Of a DNA stretch of 64,000 nucleotides, positions 33,506 to 42,925 are shown piece after piece. The translations under genes were made by a program, and so were the position numbers. Where the stretch lies: contig NZ_LT629971.1 in assembly GCF_900108565.1 (NCBI RefSeq), positions 744,001 through 808,000 on the forward strand. The letters run 5' to 3'. Under the pieces are notes generated by a model that had not been told where the DNA came from, made no database searches, and saw nothing but the letters and a program-made list of their open reading frames with translations. The first letter of the stretch is position 1; every line of letters begins with the position of its first letter. Source of the stretch: Mycolicibacterium rutilum (GTDB lineage: Bacteria; Actinomycetota; Actinomycetes; Mycobacteriales; Mycobacteriaceae).

Positions 33506-33525
33506 TTGACAAGATTATTTGTCAA
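33506..33525. promoter_or_regulatory. perfect inverted repeat, probable operator of the ArsR-type regulator
   Basis: TTGACAA (33506-33512), GATTAT, TTGTCAA (33519-33525): a perfect 7-6-7 dyad in the 59-base gap between the regulator start (33489) and the divergent PAP2-kinase start (33549). Position, AT content and symmetry are what is expected of a winged-helix dimer site. Confidence 0.75.
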
Positions 33526-33548
33526 TAGGTCTGGCTACGTTGAGGGAC

Positions 33549-35039
33549 ATGGACTTGCTGCCCACACGACGGCGACGCGGTATCCGGCAGATCGGCGAGG
33601 GCCTCGGCACGCTCGACCGCGAGGTGTTCGAGGCGATCGCCGAGTCCCCGAGCCCGCTGCTCGACGCGGTGATGCCGCCGCTGACCAGGGCCGCCGATCA
33701 CTCGAAGCTGTGGTTCGCGATCGCCGCGGCGCTGGCGGCGGTCGGCAATCCGTCGGTCAAGCGGGGCGTCAACCGGGGGCTGGTGAGCCTCGCGGTGACC
33801 AGCCTGGTCACCAACCAGGGCGCCAAGCGGGTGTGGAAGCGCCAGCGCCCGAACCGTCTGCTGGTGCCGCTGGCTCGGCAGACTCGCCGGATGCCGACGT
33901 CGAACTCGCTGCCGTCGGGACACTCGGCCAGTGCGGCCGCGTTCGCGGTCGGCGTCGGGCTCGAGAGCCCGGCGGTCGGACTCGGGCTGGCGCTGCTGGC
34001 GGGGCTGGTCGGCATGTCGCGGATCGCGACCGGTGCGCACTACCCCGGTGATGTGCTGGCCGGATTGGGTCTCGGCGCGGCGGTCGCGGTGGTGGGCGGG
34101 CGGGTGGTGCCGACCGCGGTGCCGACGCGGATCCCGGCCGCCGACCCGTTGTGGGTGGACACCCCGCAGCGCCCCGACGGTGCCGGTGTGGTGCTGGTGG
34201 TGAACCCCGCCTCCGGCAGCGGCACCGGTGCGCGGATCCTCGACGAGGTACGAAATGCGTTGCCGCAAGCCGAGATCGTCGAGCTGTCCGATGACGACGA
34301 CATCGGCGAGGCGCTGCGGTCGGCGGCCAAGCGGGCCGAGGTGCTGGCAATCGGCGGTGGCGACGGGACGGTGTCGTGCGCGGCGGCGGCCGCGGTGGAC
34401 GCCGGTATCCCGCTGGCGGTGTTCCCGGGTGGCACGTTCAACCACTTCGCCAAGGACATCGGATGCGACACCGTCGACAAGACGGTGCAGGCCATCCGGG
34501 AGGGCACCGTCAGTTGCGTTGACCTGGTGTGCCTCAACGAAAAACAGATGTTGGTGAACACCGCGAGCATCGGCGCCTACCCGACGTTCGTGCAGACCCG
34601 CGAGAAGCTCGAGCACCGGATCGGTAAGCCGCTCGCCGGGCTGTACGCGATGTTTCACACCCTGCGCCACGGCGAGCCGGTGCGAATCCGCTACGACAAC
34701 AAGACGCTTCAGACGTCGCTGTTCTTCCTCGGCAACAGCACCTACCTTCCGTCGGGCTTCGCGCCGTCGCGCCGCACCAGAATGGACGACGGGCTGATGG
34801 ACGTGCGGATCCTGGAGACGGGTCGGCGGTTCAGCAGGCTGCGCATCCTGCTCGACATAACGTTCGGCCGACTGGAGCGAAGCCCGCTGTATCACGAGAT
34901 GCGGGTGCCGGAGTTCGAGTTCACCGCGGTCGACGGGCCGACGGTGCTCGCGCACGACGGTGAGGTCGGCGAAGAGGTCACCGACGCCAGCTTCACTGTG
35001 CGGTACCGGGCGCTGTCGGTGTTTCGTCCGGCTCTGTGA
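33549..35039 (+). CDS. PAP2 phosphatase-diacylglycerol kinase fusion
   Basis: A 496-residue two-domain lipid enzyme. The N-terminal PAP2 domain carries all three phosphatase motifs: K93 with RP at 100-101, PSGHS at 122-126 and SRIATGAHYPGD at 157-168. From about 210 a DAGK catalytic domain follows, with NPASGSGTG at 219-227, GGGDGT at 269-274 and VFPGGTFNHFAKD. It could both remove and add phosphate on membrane lipids, or act on isoprenyl phosphates. The ATG at 33549 follows TGAGGGAC. The palindrome 23 bases upstream suggests control by the divergent regulator. Its end overlaps a second, convergent PAP2 gene by 47 bases. Confidence 0.85.
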   Translation: MDLLPTRRRRGIRQIGEGLGTLDREVFEAIAESPSPLLDAVMPPLTRAADHSKLWFAIAAALAAVGNPSVKRGVNRGLVSLAVTSLVTNQGAKRVWKRQRPNRLLVPLARQTRRMPTSNSLPSGHSASAAAFAVGVGLESPAVGLGLALLAGLVGMSRIATGAHYPGDVLAGLGLGAAVAVVGGRVVPTAVPTRIPAADPLWVDTPQRPDGAGVVLVVNPASGSGTGARILDEVRNALPQAEIVELSDDDDIGEALRSAAKRAEVLAIGGGDGTVSCAAAAAVDAGIPLAVFPGGTFNHFAKDIGCDTVDKTVQAIREGTVSCVDLVCLNEKQMLVNTASIGAYPTFVQTREKLEHRIGKPLAGLYAMFHTLRHGEPVRIRYDNKTLQTSLFFLGNSTYLPSGFAPSRRTRMDDGLMDVRILETGRRFSRLRILLDITFGRLERSPLYHEMRVPEFEFTAVDGPTVLAHDGEVGEEVTDASFTVRYRALSVFRPAL

Positions 35040-35664
35040 TCGGCCGGGTGGGTGACACCGCGAGCAGGCAGAAGACGAAGTACGCGTAGCCCAGGGCCCA
35101 GCCGGCGATCACGTCGGAGGGGTGGTGCACGTTGAGCACGACGCGGCCGACACCGATCGCGATCACGACGACCACTCCCGCGGCGATCAGCCAGCCCCGC
35201 AGCGACGGCCGGACGACCGGGAGTGCGACGGTCAACAGCGCCAGCACCGCGACCATCACGCCCAGCGCGTGGCCGGAGGGGAAGGACGTGCCCAGCGCGG
35301 TGACGAACGCGGTGGCGGGCCGGGGACGGTCTGCGGCGGCCTTGGCGATCTCGGTGATCAGGCCGGCGAGTTCGACGCTGATCAACAGGAACATGGCGAA
35401 GCGGACGTTGCGGCGGACCAGCGCGACGATGATCACGACGATGGTGCCGAGCCGAAACGCGGTCGGCCCGAGCACGGTGCAGAAGATGTCCCAGCCGAGC
35501 ACCCACCCGGGGCGGTCGGCGCCGTAGCGGTGCAGCGGGTCCAGGGCGGCGTCGTCAACGGTTGCGAGCCAGTTCCATTGCTGCGCGAAGGCGATCCAGA
35601 GCAGGACGTAGAGCGCGACGGCGGCCAGCGCGGTTCCGATGAGCCAAGTCCGCTTCGATGCCAC
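34993..35664 (-). CDS. PAP2-family membrane phosphatase (Rv0308-like)
   Basis: A 223-residue integral membrane phosphatase with about six helices and the full motif set: KAAADRPRP, SFPSGHALG and GVGRVVLNVHHPSDVIAG. It probably dephosphorylates phosphatidic acid or polyprenyl diphosphate at the membrane outer face. It matches the position and type of Rv0308 as remembered. It overlaps the fusion gene tail to tail by 47 bases and begins 48 bases from the divergent small gene. Confidence 0.85.
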   Translation of the reverse strand: MASKRTWLIGTALAAVALYVLLWIAFAQQWNWLATVDDAALDPLHRYGADRPGWVLGWDIFCTVLGPTAFRLGTIVVIIVALVRRNVRFAMFLLISVELAGLITEIAKAAADRPRPATAFVTALGTSFPSGHALGVMVAVLALLTVALPVVRPSLRGWLIAAGVVVVIAIGVGRVVLNVHHPSDVIAGWALGYAYFVFCLLAVSPTRPITEPDETPTAPGTAQ

Positions 35665-35712
35665 GGTTCCAGCTCTACCACCTGCTCGGCGCTGCGGTTA
35701 GGGTGACTGCCC

Positions 35713-36195
35713 ATGGCGGTGTTCCTGCGCAAGCTGTTCCGCATCGGTGGCTTGCCCGACGACCTGCGTGCCGAGGTGGAAGCCGAGGGCGTCCTGTTCC
35801 TGGGCGAGTACCTCGCGGTGACGCGGCGGTTCAGCGGCAAGATCCCGGGCCGGCGCGCGAAGGGCAACGTGACGAGCTACTCGGGAACGCTGGCGCTGAC
35901 CAATCAGCGGGTGCTCGGCACGTTGTCGACGGTGCCCAAACTGGCCGGCCGCACGATCGACCGGCGCTGGGACGCCACGCAGCAGGGCGCCGTCACCGCC
36001 GAGTTCTCGGCGACCGGTCTGACGCTGGATGTGGATCTCCCGGCGGTGGATTCGCGCTTCAGCGGGGAACTTTCGATGCACTACAAGGTCGCGATCCCCG
36101 ACGACATCCTGATGCGGCTGCCGCGCCGCTCGCTGGCCTTCGACGTGCCGCCCGAGTACGTGTTCCGCGCGGTCGGGGTGCCGTACCACCCTTGA
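35713..36195 (+). CDS. conserved mycobacterial protein, Rv0307c-like
   Basis: A 160-residue soluble protein without signal peptide or membrane helix. The pattern EGVLFLGEYLAVTRRFSGKIPGRRAKGNVTSYSGTLALTNQRVLGT resembles a PH-like or GRAM-like beta fold (a strand-rich region with LTNQRVL), but this is only a fold guess. It has the same length as I remember for Rv0307c, which is also of unknown function. Single gene, ATG start. Confidence 0.65.
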   Translation: MAVFLRKLFRIGGLPDDLRAEVEAEGVLFLGEYLAVTRRFSGKIPGRRAKGNVTSYSGTLALTNQRVLGTLSTVPKLAGRTIDRRWDATQQGAVTAEFSATGLTLDVDLPAVDSRFSGELSMHYKVAIPDDILMRLPRRSLAFDVPPEYVFRAVGVPYHP

Positions 36196-36221
36196 GGTTC
36201 GGTACTCAGACAAACCGCCAG

Positions 36222-36286
36222 TCACAGCGATCCACTTTCTGCAGACAAAGTTCGAGAGGAACGCCGCAAAACGTTGATCGCTGTGA
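36222..36286. repeat. 11-bp inverted repeat in intergenic DNA
   Basis: TCACAGCGATC (36222-36232) and GATCGCTGTGA (36276-36286) are perfect inverted copies separated by 43 bases, in the 198-base gap before the sulfatase gene. It could form an RNA stem after the 35713-36195 gene, be two operator half-sites, or be a remnant of a small element. Confidence 0.6.
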
Positions 36287-36393
36287 TTCCCGTTAGGCAA
36301 GTTGCGCGATCGGACAACCCGCGTGATTTGAACGGTTGCTTATCCTCCGAGTGCCCGGTGGAGTGGACGGATCGGCGACGAGAGGATGCAACT

Positions 36394-37761
36394 GTGACGG
36401 ACACGCGGCGAGACAACGTGCTGATCGTGCACTGGCACGACCTGGGCCGGCATCTCGGCGCCTACGGCCACAGCGACGTGTCGAGCCCGCGCCTCGACCA
36501 ACTCGCTGCCGAAGGAATCCTGTTCACCCGCGCGCACGCCACCGCCCCGCTGTGCTCGCCGTCGCGCGGCTCCCTGTTCACCGGCCGCTACCCGCAGAGC
36601 AACGGCCTGCTCGGGCTCGCCCATCACGGCTGGGAGTACCGCGCCGGCGTCCGCACGCTGCCCCACATCCTGTCCGAATCCGGTTGGCACACCGCGTTGT
36701 TCGGTATGCAGCACGAGTCCTCCTACCCCGCGAAAATCGGCTTCGACGAGTACGACGTCTCCAACTCCTACTGTGAGTACGTCGTCGAGCAGGCGTCGAA
36801 CTGGCTCAGCCAACCGCCCGACAAGCCGTTCCTGCTCACCGCGGGTTTCTTCGAGACCCACCGCCCCTATCCGCGCGACCGGTACGAGCCCGCCGACGCC
36901 GGCGCCGTCGACGTGCCGGACTACCTGCCCGACACCGAGGAGGTCCGCCAGGACCTCGCCGAGTTCTACGGGTCGATCTCGGTGGCGGACGCGGCCGTCG
37001 GCCGCCTGCTCGACACGCTCGCCGCGACGGGTCTGGACCGCACCACCTGGGTGGTGTTCCTCACCGACCACGGCCCGGCCCTGCCCCGCGCGAAATCCAC
37101 GCTGTACGACGCGGGCACCGGCATCGCGATGATCGTGCGCCCGCCGCGCGGCACCGACATCACACCGAAGATCTACGACGAGCTGTTCAGCGGCGTGGAC
37201 CTGCTGCCCACGCTCCTCGAGCTGCTCGGCGTCGAAATCCCGGGCGACGTCGAGGGACTGTCGCACGCCCCCGCTCTGCTCGCCCAGCACACCGAACCCG
37301 TGCGGGCCGCCGTCTACACCGGCAAGACGTACCACGACTCGTTCGACCCGATCCGCGCCGTGCGCACCAAGGAATACAGCTACATCGAGAACTACGCCGA
37401 GCGGCCGCTGCTCGACCTGCCGTGGGACATCGCCGACAGCGCACCCGGGCGCACCGTCGCCCCGCTGGTGCGCGCGTTGCGACCGGCCCGCGAGCTCTAC
37501 GACCTCACCGCCGACCCGACGGAGTCACGCAACCTGCTCGGCCAGGACCGTTCACCCGAGATCGACGCGGTCGCCGACGAACTCGCGCTCCTGCTCAACG
37601 ATTGGCGGGTCAAGACCAACGACGTCATCCCGTCCGAGTTCGCGGGAACCCGGATCTCCGAGCGCTACACCGAAACCTATTTGCGCATTCACGGACCCAC
37701 CGTCACCAGCCGATCCGCGATCGCCTCGGACCGCGGCATCGACGACGACCACAGCCAATAG
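36394..37761 (+). CDS. sulfatase (Rv0296c-like)
   Basis: A 455-residue type I sulfatase. The active-site Cys54 lies in CSPSRGSLFTGRYP, the C-x-P-S-R motif converted to formylglycine. VHWHDLGRHLGAYGH at the N-terminus and FLTDHGPALPRAKSTLYDAG (metal-binding Asp-His) complete the centre. No signal peptide is evident, suggesting a cytoplasmic enzyme. The GTG at 36394 has GAGAGGA upstream and starts at the conserved domain. The stf0 sulfotransferase gene follows 65 bases downstream, so its substrate may be a sulfated trehalose or related metabolite; this is inference. Confidence 0.85.
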   Translation: MTDTRRDNVLIVHWHDLGRHLGAYGHSDVSSPRLDQLAAEGILFTRAHATAPLCSPSRGSLFTGRYPQSNGLLGLAHHGWEYRAGVRTLPHILSESGWHTALFGMQHESSYPAKIGFDEYDVSNSYCEYVVEQASNWLSQPPDKPFLLTAGFFETHRPYPRDRYEPADAGAVDVPDYLPDTEEVRQDLAEFYGSISVADAAVGRLLDTLAATGLDRTTWVVFLTDHGPALPRAKSTLYDAGTGIAMIVRPPRGTDITPKIYDELFSGVDLLPTLLELLGVEIPGDVEGLSHAPALLAQHTEPVRAAVYTGKTYHDSFDPIRAVRTKEYSYIENYAERPLLDLPWDIADSAPGRTVAPLVRALRPARELYDLTADPTESRNLLGQDRSPEIDAVADELALLLNDWRVKTNDVIPSEFAGTRISERYTETYLRIHGPTVTSRSAIASDRGIDDDHSQ

Positions 37762-37826
37762 TTTCCCTCACGGTGATCGAAAACGTCGGGCGCGCAGATA
37801 AATTGACGTGGCGTTAAGCTGCGCCC

Positions 37827-38630
37827 ATGGCAACGCATCCGACGGCGTATCTGGTTCTCGCGTCGCAGCGCAGTGGCAGCACGCTGCTGGTGGAGTCGCT
37901 GCGCGCGACGGGCGTCGCCGGTGAGCCCGGGGAGTTCTTCCAGTACCTGCCGAGCACCAGCCAGTCGCCGCAACCGCGGCAGTGGTTCGACGGGGTGACC
38001 GACGAGTCGATCCTGCGGCTGCTCGACCCGCTCGACGAAGGCAAGCCCGACCTCGCACCGCCGGAGATCTGGCGTGATTACATCCGCACCGTCGGGCGCA
38101 CCCCCAACGGCGTCTGGGGCGGCAAGCTGATGTGGAATCAGACGCCGCTGCTGCTCGACCGCGCCGACGGCCTGCCGGACCGCTCGGGCACCGGCCTGCT
38201 CTCGGCGATCCGCGACGTCGTCGGCAGCGATCCGCTGCTGGTGCACGTGTACCGGCCCGATGTGGTGTCGCAGGCCGTCTCGTTCTGGCGTGCGGTCCAG
38301 ACCCGGGTGTGGCGCGGTCGCCCCGACCCTGGGCGCGACGCCCGCGCCGAATACCACGCAGGAGCGATCGCCCACGTGGTCACGATGCTGCGCGCGCAGG
38401 AGGAGGGGTGGCGCAACTGGTTCGCCGAGGAGAACGTCGCCCCGATGGAGGTGCCGTATCCGGTGTTGTGGCGCAACCTCACCGAAGTGGTCGGCGACGT
38501 CCTCGAGGCGCTCGGCCTCGATCGGCAGCTGGCGCCGTCTCCGGTGCTCGAGCGCCAGGCCGACCAGCGTTCCGACGAGTGGGTGGACCGCTACCGTGCC
38601 GAGGCCGAAACCCTCGGACTGCCAACCTGA
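37827..38630 (+). CDS. stf0: trehalose 2-sulfotransferase Stf0
   Basis: Stf0 transfers sulfate from PAPS to the 2-position of trehalose, giving trehalose-2-sulfate, the precursor of sulfolipids in species that make them. At 267 residues it has the expected length. The PAPS 5'-phosphate loop is [15 protein letters not shown], and EPGEFFQY places Glu36 where the reported catalytic base lies. KLMWNQ and [17 protein letters not shown] are further family motifs. The same strand as the sulfatase and a 65-base gap suggest cotranscription. Confidence 0.9.
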   Translation: MATHPTAYLVLASQRSGSTLLVESLRATGVAGEPGEFFQYLPSTSQSPQPRQWFDGVTDESILRLLDPLDEGKPDLAPPEIWRDYIRTVGRTPNGVWGGKLMWNQTPLLLDRADGLPDRSGTGLLSAIRDVVGSDPLLVHVYRPDVVSQAVSFWRAVQTRVWRGRPDPGRDARAEYHAGAIAHVVTMLRAQEEGWRNWFAEENVAPMEVPYPVLWRNLTEVVGDVLEALGLDRQLAPSPVLERQADQRSDEWVDRYRAEAETLGLPT

Positions 38631-38631
38631 T

Positions 38632-39393
38632 TCACCGGACCTGCGCAACCACGAAGATGCGCCGGAACGGAAAGAACGTTCGGCCGTCGGAGCGCCGCGG
38701 ATAGGACTCGTCGAGCAGCGGGATCAGCTCGGCGCGGAACTCGTCCCACTCCGGATCGGAAAGACGGCTGCGCACCGGCCGCAGCGCGGTTCCGGTGATC
38801 CAGTCCAGCACCGGGTTCTCGCCGGTGAGCTCGTGGATGTAGGTGGTCTCCCATGCGTCGACGGCACAACCCGCGTCGGTGAGCAGCCCCGCGTAACCCG
38901 CCGGGCCGTCGACCTGTCCTTCACGAAACGGGAAGTCCCGCAGCGGTTCTGCCCACCGCTCGCGACGCGCGAGTTCCCGCACCGCACGGTGCGACGGGGC
39001 ATCGAAGTTCCCCGGCACCTGGATGGCGATCCACGACCCCGCCGCCAGCTGTTGCGCCCACCGCACCAACAACGCCGAATGGTCCGGTATCCACTGCAGC
39101 GTGGCATTGCTGACCACCACATCGGTGTCGGGGGCCGGTGACCAGTCCCGGACGTCGCCCACCCGCGCGTCCAGACCGCGCTCCTGCGCCGCGGCGACCA
39201 TCTCCGGTGAACTGTCCCAGGCCTCGATCACGGCGTTCGGCCACCGCGCGGCCAGGGTCGCGGTCAGATTGCCCGGTCCGCAACCGAGATCAGTCACCCG
39301 CCGCGGAGCGTCGGCGTTGACCCGGGCCAACAGGTCGTAGAACGGGCGACCGCGCTGATCGGCGAAAGCCAGATACACGTCGGGATTCCACAT
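38632..39393 (-). CDS. tam: trans-aconitate 2-methyltransferase
   Basis: A 253-residue class I SAM-dependent methyltransferase. The SAM motif [12 protein letters not shown] is at about 33-44, [15 protein letters not shown] follows, and [14 protein letters not shown] marks motif IV. The C-terminal half ([23 protein letters not shown]) is typical of Tam, which detoxifies trans-aconitate formed from the citrate-cycle intermediate. The start at 39393 ([10 protein letters not shown]) matches the family start; an ATG 7 codons upstream is less likely. It is convergent with stf0, one base apart. Confidence 0.85.
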   Translation of the reverse strand: MWNPDVYLAFADQRGRPFYDLLARVNADAPRRVTDLGCGPGNLTATLAARWPNAVIEAWDSSPEMVAAAQERGLDARVGDVRDWSPAPDTDVVVSNATLQWIPDHSALLVRWAQQLAAGSWIAIQVPGNFDAPSHRAVRELARRERWAEPLRDFPFREGQVDGPAGYAGLLTDAGCAVDAWETTYIHELTGENPVLDWITGTALRPVRSRLSDPEWDEFRAELIPLLDESYPRRSDGRTFFPFRRIFVVAQVR

Positions 39394-39444
39394 GCCCCCA
39401 GTCTGCACCGTCATCGCGCCGGTCCCGCGGGTTACCATTCGGGC

Positions 39445-40632
39445 GTGACGCAATCGGACGTGGATCCGCCGATCCCGGTGCCCGACGTCCCCGGCGCCGA
39501 CGCCACTGCCCGCGGACTGCCCCGTCGGATCGATCTCACCCTGCGTCAACGCCTCGTCGTCGACGCCTCGGCGGTGGCCGATCTGGGCCTGCGCACGGCG
39601 ATCGCGTCGCTGCTCGCCACCACGATGCTGCCGACGCTGGCCGGCGGGCTGAGCCGCTCACAGTTCCGCGCCGAGCGGAAACAGCTCGAGTTCTACGCCG
39701 AACTCGCCGACGCCAAGGATCCTGCCCGGTCCTTTCCCGCGCCGACCGAGGTTCCCCGGGTGTCGTCGCGCGCCGCGAACCCGCTCGCGGAGTGGATCGC
39801 CAAGGGCCGCGTGCACAACATCCGTTTCAACAGCAGCTTCACCGCGGTGAACCCGGCGCTGCGCGATCAGTGCCGCGGTTTCACCCGCAACAACGTGGTG
39901 CACGCCCAGCACTGGCGTCACGACGACGGCCCGCACCCGACGCTGTGTTTGATCCACGGCTTCATGGGATCGCCGTACCTGTTCAACGGGCTGTTCTTCT
40001 CGCTGCCCTGGTTCTTCCGGTCGGGCTACGACGTGCTGTTGTACACCATGCCCTTTCACGGTAGCCGCGCCGAAAAGGGTTCGCCGTTCAGTGGATACGG
40101 GTTCTTCGCCAACGGGTTCTCCGGTTTCGCCGAGGCCATGGCGCAGGCCGTGCACGACTTCCGCTCGATCATCGACTACCTCGAGTTCACCGGCGTCGAC
40201 CGCATCGCGCTGACCGGGATGTCGCTGGGCGGCTACACGTCGGCGCTCATCGCCGGCGTCGACGACCGCATCCAGGCCGTCATCCCCAACGTCCCGGTGG
40301 TCGCACCCGACCAGACCGTCGACGAATGGTTCCCGGCCAACAAAGTCGTGGCATTGCGGAACCTGTTGAGCGGCACTGATTCCGGGCTCGCCGGTGCGGC
40401 CAACCGGTACTCCTCACCGCTGAACTACGCCCCGCTGGTGCCCAAGGACCGCCGCCTGATCATCACCGGCCTCGGTGACCGGCTCGCGCCTCCCCAGCAG
40501 GCGGAGATGCTGTGGGAGCACTGGGACCGGTGCGCGTTCCACTGGTTCCCGGGCAACCACATCCTGCACGTGAGCCAACCGGATTACCTGCGCCGGATGA
40601 CCCGGTTCATGCAGCACTTCATGTTCGACTGA
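39445..40632 (+). CDS. alpha/beta hydrolase (Rv0293c-like)
   Basis: A 395-residue alpha/beta hydrolase with a long N-terminal extension (about 1-145). The fold core has [19 protein letters not shown] (oxyanion region), the nucleophile elbow GMSLGGY with the catalytic Ser, and FPGNHILHV with the catalytic His near the end. There is no signal peptide. Esterase or lipase activity is likely; substrate unknown. It is divergent from tam (51 bases apart), and its end overlaps eccE3 by 14 bases. Confidence 0.8.
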   Translation: MTQSDVDPPIPVPDVPGADATARGLPRRIDLTLRQRLVVDASAVADLGLRTAIASLLATTMLPTLAGGLSRSQFRAERKQLEFYAELADAKDPARSFPAPTEVPRVSSRAANPLAEWIAKGRVHNIRFNSSFTAVNPALRDQCRGFTRNNVVHAQHWRHDDGPHPTLCLIHGFMGSPYLFNGLFFSLPWFFRSGYDVLLYTMPFHGSRAEKGSPFSGYGFFANGFSGFAEAMAQAVHDFRSIIDYLEFTGVDRIALTGMSLGGYTSALIAGVDDRIQAVIPNVPVVAPDQTVDEWFPANKVVALRNLLSGTDSGLAGAANRYSSPLNYAPLVPKDRRLIITGLGDRLAPPQQAEMLWEHWDRCAFHWFPGNHILHVSQPDYLRRMTRFMQHFMFD

Positions 40633-41527
40633 ACTGCTCGGTGCCCGCCGGCCAGCCCAGCGTGTCCAGCAGTCCCGCCGGCGCGGGCCTGCTCGGCACA
40701 CCCAGGCGGCCCACCGCCGCAGGATCCAGCGCGGTCAGCAGCGGGCCCTGCAGCCCGCGCTGCTCGATCAGGCCCGGCAGCGCCGGCCCGGGTTCCGTGG
40801 CTCGGACCGCGCACACCGCGGCCACCACCGGTTGTGCTGCGGTGCCGCTGAATTCGAGTGCCGTCCACGTCTCGGCCCGGTCCGACCAGGCCTGCGCGAG
40901 CCGCTCCCCCAGCAGTTCATCGACAGGGATGGCATAGCCCGAGATGAAGCCGCGCTCGTCGTGCACACCGCGCCAAGTCTCGCGTTCCCATCCCTCCAGC
41001 GGAGCGGGCGCGGATTCGACGATCACGGCGTCCAGCCCGGTCTCCCGCAGATGGTCGGCGAGCCGGCGGCCGGCGATCGTCGCCGTCTCACGCAGCGGCA
41101 GCTCTTTCGAACGTGCCTGCAGCGCAGCGAGGTTGGTGCGGGCATCGAACGTCAGGCTCACCCAGGTGTCGGTGACCCCGGCACTGGCGCGGTTGGTCAC
41201 CCGGACCTTCTCGCTGCGCAGCCCGAAACGCTCGACGTATCCGGCCAGCACCGGCAACGCGACCCCGCGGCCCGCCGGGTCGTCGACGCGCAGCACCACG
41301 GTCGTCTGGTTGGGGTGCTGCTCGATCGTCCTGCCGTGATTGCGTCGCCACACCGCGAACCGCCGCGCGATCATGGTGGTCAGGAACTGCCCGCGCCACC
41401 ACGCCAGCACGACGATGACGACCGCCGCGCCCACGCCGAGGATCCACCAGTCCGTCGTCGACTGCCAGGGATACGCCAGGACGGCCAGGACGACGGCCAA
41501 CGCCGCCAATGCGATTCGTACGGTCAC
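40619..41527 (-). CDS. eccE3: ESX-3 component EccE3
   Basis: A 302-residue EccE protein with two N-terminal membrane helices (IALAALAVVLAVLAYPW and WWILGVGAAVVIVVLAWW) and a cytoplasmic glycosyltransferase-like domain containing EQHPNQTTVVLRVDD, QARSKELPLRETATIAGRRLADHLRE and WTALEFSG. In ESX membrane complexes EccE sits at the periphery against EccC and EccD. The GTG start overlaps the mycP3 stop by 4 bases. It is the last gene of the ESX-3 operon. Confidence 0.9.
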   Translation of the reverse strand: MTVRIALAALAVVLAVLAYPWQSTTDWWILGVGAAVVIVVLAWWRGQFLTTMIARRFAVWRRNHGRTIEQHPNQTTVVLRVDDPAGRGVALPVLAGYVERFGLRSEKVRVTNRASAGVTDTWVSLTFDARTNLAALQARSKELPLRETATIAGRRLADHLRETGLDAVIVESAPAPLEGWERETWRGVHDERGFISGYAIPVDELLGERLAQAWSDRAETWTALEFSGTAAQPVVAAVCAVRATEPGPALPGLIEQRGLQGPLLTALDPAAVGRLGVPSRPAPAGLLDTLGWPAGTEQFSRT

Positions 41528-42918
41528 GATGCCTCCGTCTGAGGGTCAGAGTTCTTGCGCCGGTGCACACCGACCGCCGCCGCGACCACCGCGAGCACGG
41601 CCAGCACACCGGTGCCGACGAACGCGACGATGCGCGGGGTGGCGTCGGGCGGGGCCGGTTGGTCGGGGGCGGCGACGGGCCGCGGTTCGGCCGCGGCGTC
41701 ATCACCGACGGCTGCGCTGACGTCCCAGGTCAACGCCGCCACGGCGTCGACGAGTCCGGCGCCGGTCAGATTCGACGGTGCGCGCGCCGCGCCCTGCGCC
41801 CCGGCGGTGAGCCGGTCGCGCACCTGCTCGGCGGTCAGCTCCGGAAAACGGCTGCGCACCAACGCCGCAACGCCGGACACATACGCCGCCGCGAAGCTGG
41901 AACTGTTGAGCGGGAACAGCCGGCCCTGCGCATCGGGCACCGCGTTGGCCAGGCCGCCGCCGTCGGCGTTGCCCACCGACGCGATGTTCTGCCCGGGCGC
42001 CGCGATGCTCACCCAGGGACCCGCCATCGTGAAATCCGATGGCCGGCCGTCCGGATTCAGCGATCCGACGGACAGCACGTAAGGCTGCCACGACGACGGG
42101 ATCGACACCGAGGTGACGCCCGCCCAGTTGCGCGGGTCCTCCGGGCGACCGGGGTCGGACAGCGGGTTCGAGGGGCACGCCGACCCCGGGTTGAGTCCGG
42201 CCTTGTTGTTTCCTGCGGCGGCGACGATCACCGCGTCCTTGTCGACGGCCGCGTACCGCAACGCCGCGCCGAGTTCGGACTGGTCGACCTCTTCGGTGGC
42301 GGGCAGACAGGTGACAGCGGAGATGTTGATCACCCGCGCACCCAGATCGGCCGCCCGGACGACGGCGCGTGCCAACGTCGCCACATCGAGCGCGACCCGG
42401 GCCGTGGCCGGGTTCTCACCGGTCTCTCGGGGCGCGAAATGCGCTGACGTGGAACGAATCGACAGGATCCGGGCACCGGGTGCCACCCCGGAGAACCCGT
42501 CGGCGCCCGGCTTACCCGCGATCAGCCCGGCGACCAGCGTGCCGTGCCCGTCGCAGTCGGTCAGGCCGTTGGTCGATTCGACGAAGTCACCGCCCGGGTC
42601 GACGTCGGGCAGCCGCGGGCCCGGCTTGACGCCGGTGTCGAGGACGGCGACGAGTTGCCCGTCGCCGCGGCTGTACTTCCACGCGCCGTCGAGGTTGAGC
42701 ATCGTCTGGTTGGGGTTCGGCGCGCCAGGGTCGGTGCCGGGCAGCACGCCCGTCGTCACGCACTGGCCGCGCTGCGCCATCGGCTGAACCGGGCCGGGCG
42801 CGCCCGACGGCGGCGGCACCCCGGGATCAACCTGTGGCGGGGTGATCGCCTGCGCGGCAGGCATGGTCGACGCCGCCACGATCAGCGCGACCGCCGTCGC
42901 CGCGAAGCCGCGGATCAC
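41524..42918 (-). CDS. mycP3: mycosin MycP3, membrane-anchored subtilisin-like protease
   Basis: A 464-residue S8 protease, required for stability and activity of the ESX-3 machine. The signal peptide is at 1-24, the catalytic triad Asp94 (AVLDTGV), His125 (DGHGTLVAG) and Ser341 (NSSSFAAAYVSG), with Asn237 as oxyanion residue. A Pro-rich linker and a C-terminal membrane helix (about 430-450) with a short cytoplasmic tail follow. The Ser motif lacks the usual G-T before the Ser and P after Ala-Ala, as in other mycosins. The eccD3 stop is 7 bases upstream. Confidence 0.93.
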   Translation of the reverse strand: MIRGFAATAVALIVAASTMPAAQAITPPQVDPGVPPPSGAPGPVQPMAQRGQCVTTGVLPGTDPGAPNPNQTMLNLDGAWKYSRGDGQLVAVLDTGVKPGPRLPDVDPGGDFVESTNGLTDCDGHGTLVAGLIAGKPGADGFSGVAPGARILSIRSTSAHFAPRETGENPATARVALDVATLARAVVRAADLGARVINISAVTCLPATEEVDQSELGAALRYAAVDKDAVIVAAAGNNKAGLNPGSACPSNPLSDPGRPEDPRNWAGVTSVSIPSSWQPYVLSVGSLNPDGRPSDFTMAGPWVSIAAPGQNIASVGNADGGGLANAVPDAQGRLFPLNSSSFAAAYVSGVAALVRSRFPELTAEQVRDRLTAGAQGAARAPSNLTGAGLVDAVAALTWDVSAAVGDDAAAEPRPVAAPDQPAPPDATPRIVAFVGTGVLAVLAVVAAAVGVHRRKNSDPQTEAS

Positions 42919-42925
42919 CGGCGCC

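Noticed and set aside
33490..33525. Earlier TTG start for the ArsR-type regulator
   Set aside because: The TTG lies inside the perfect palindrome, and the ATG at 33489 has a better-placed purine-rich site and starts nearer the DNA-binding domain.
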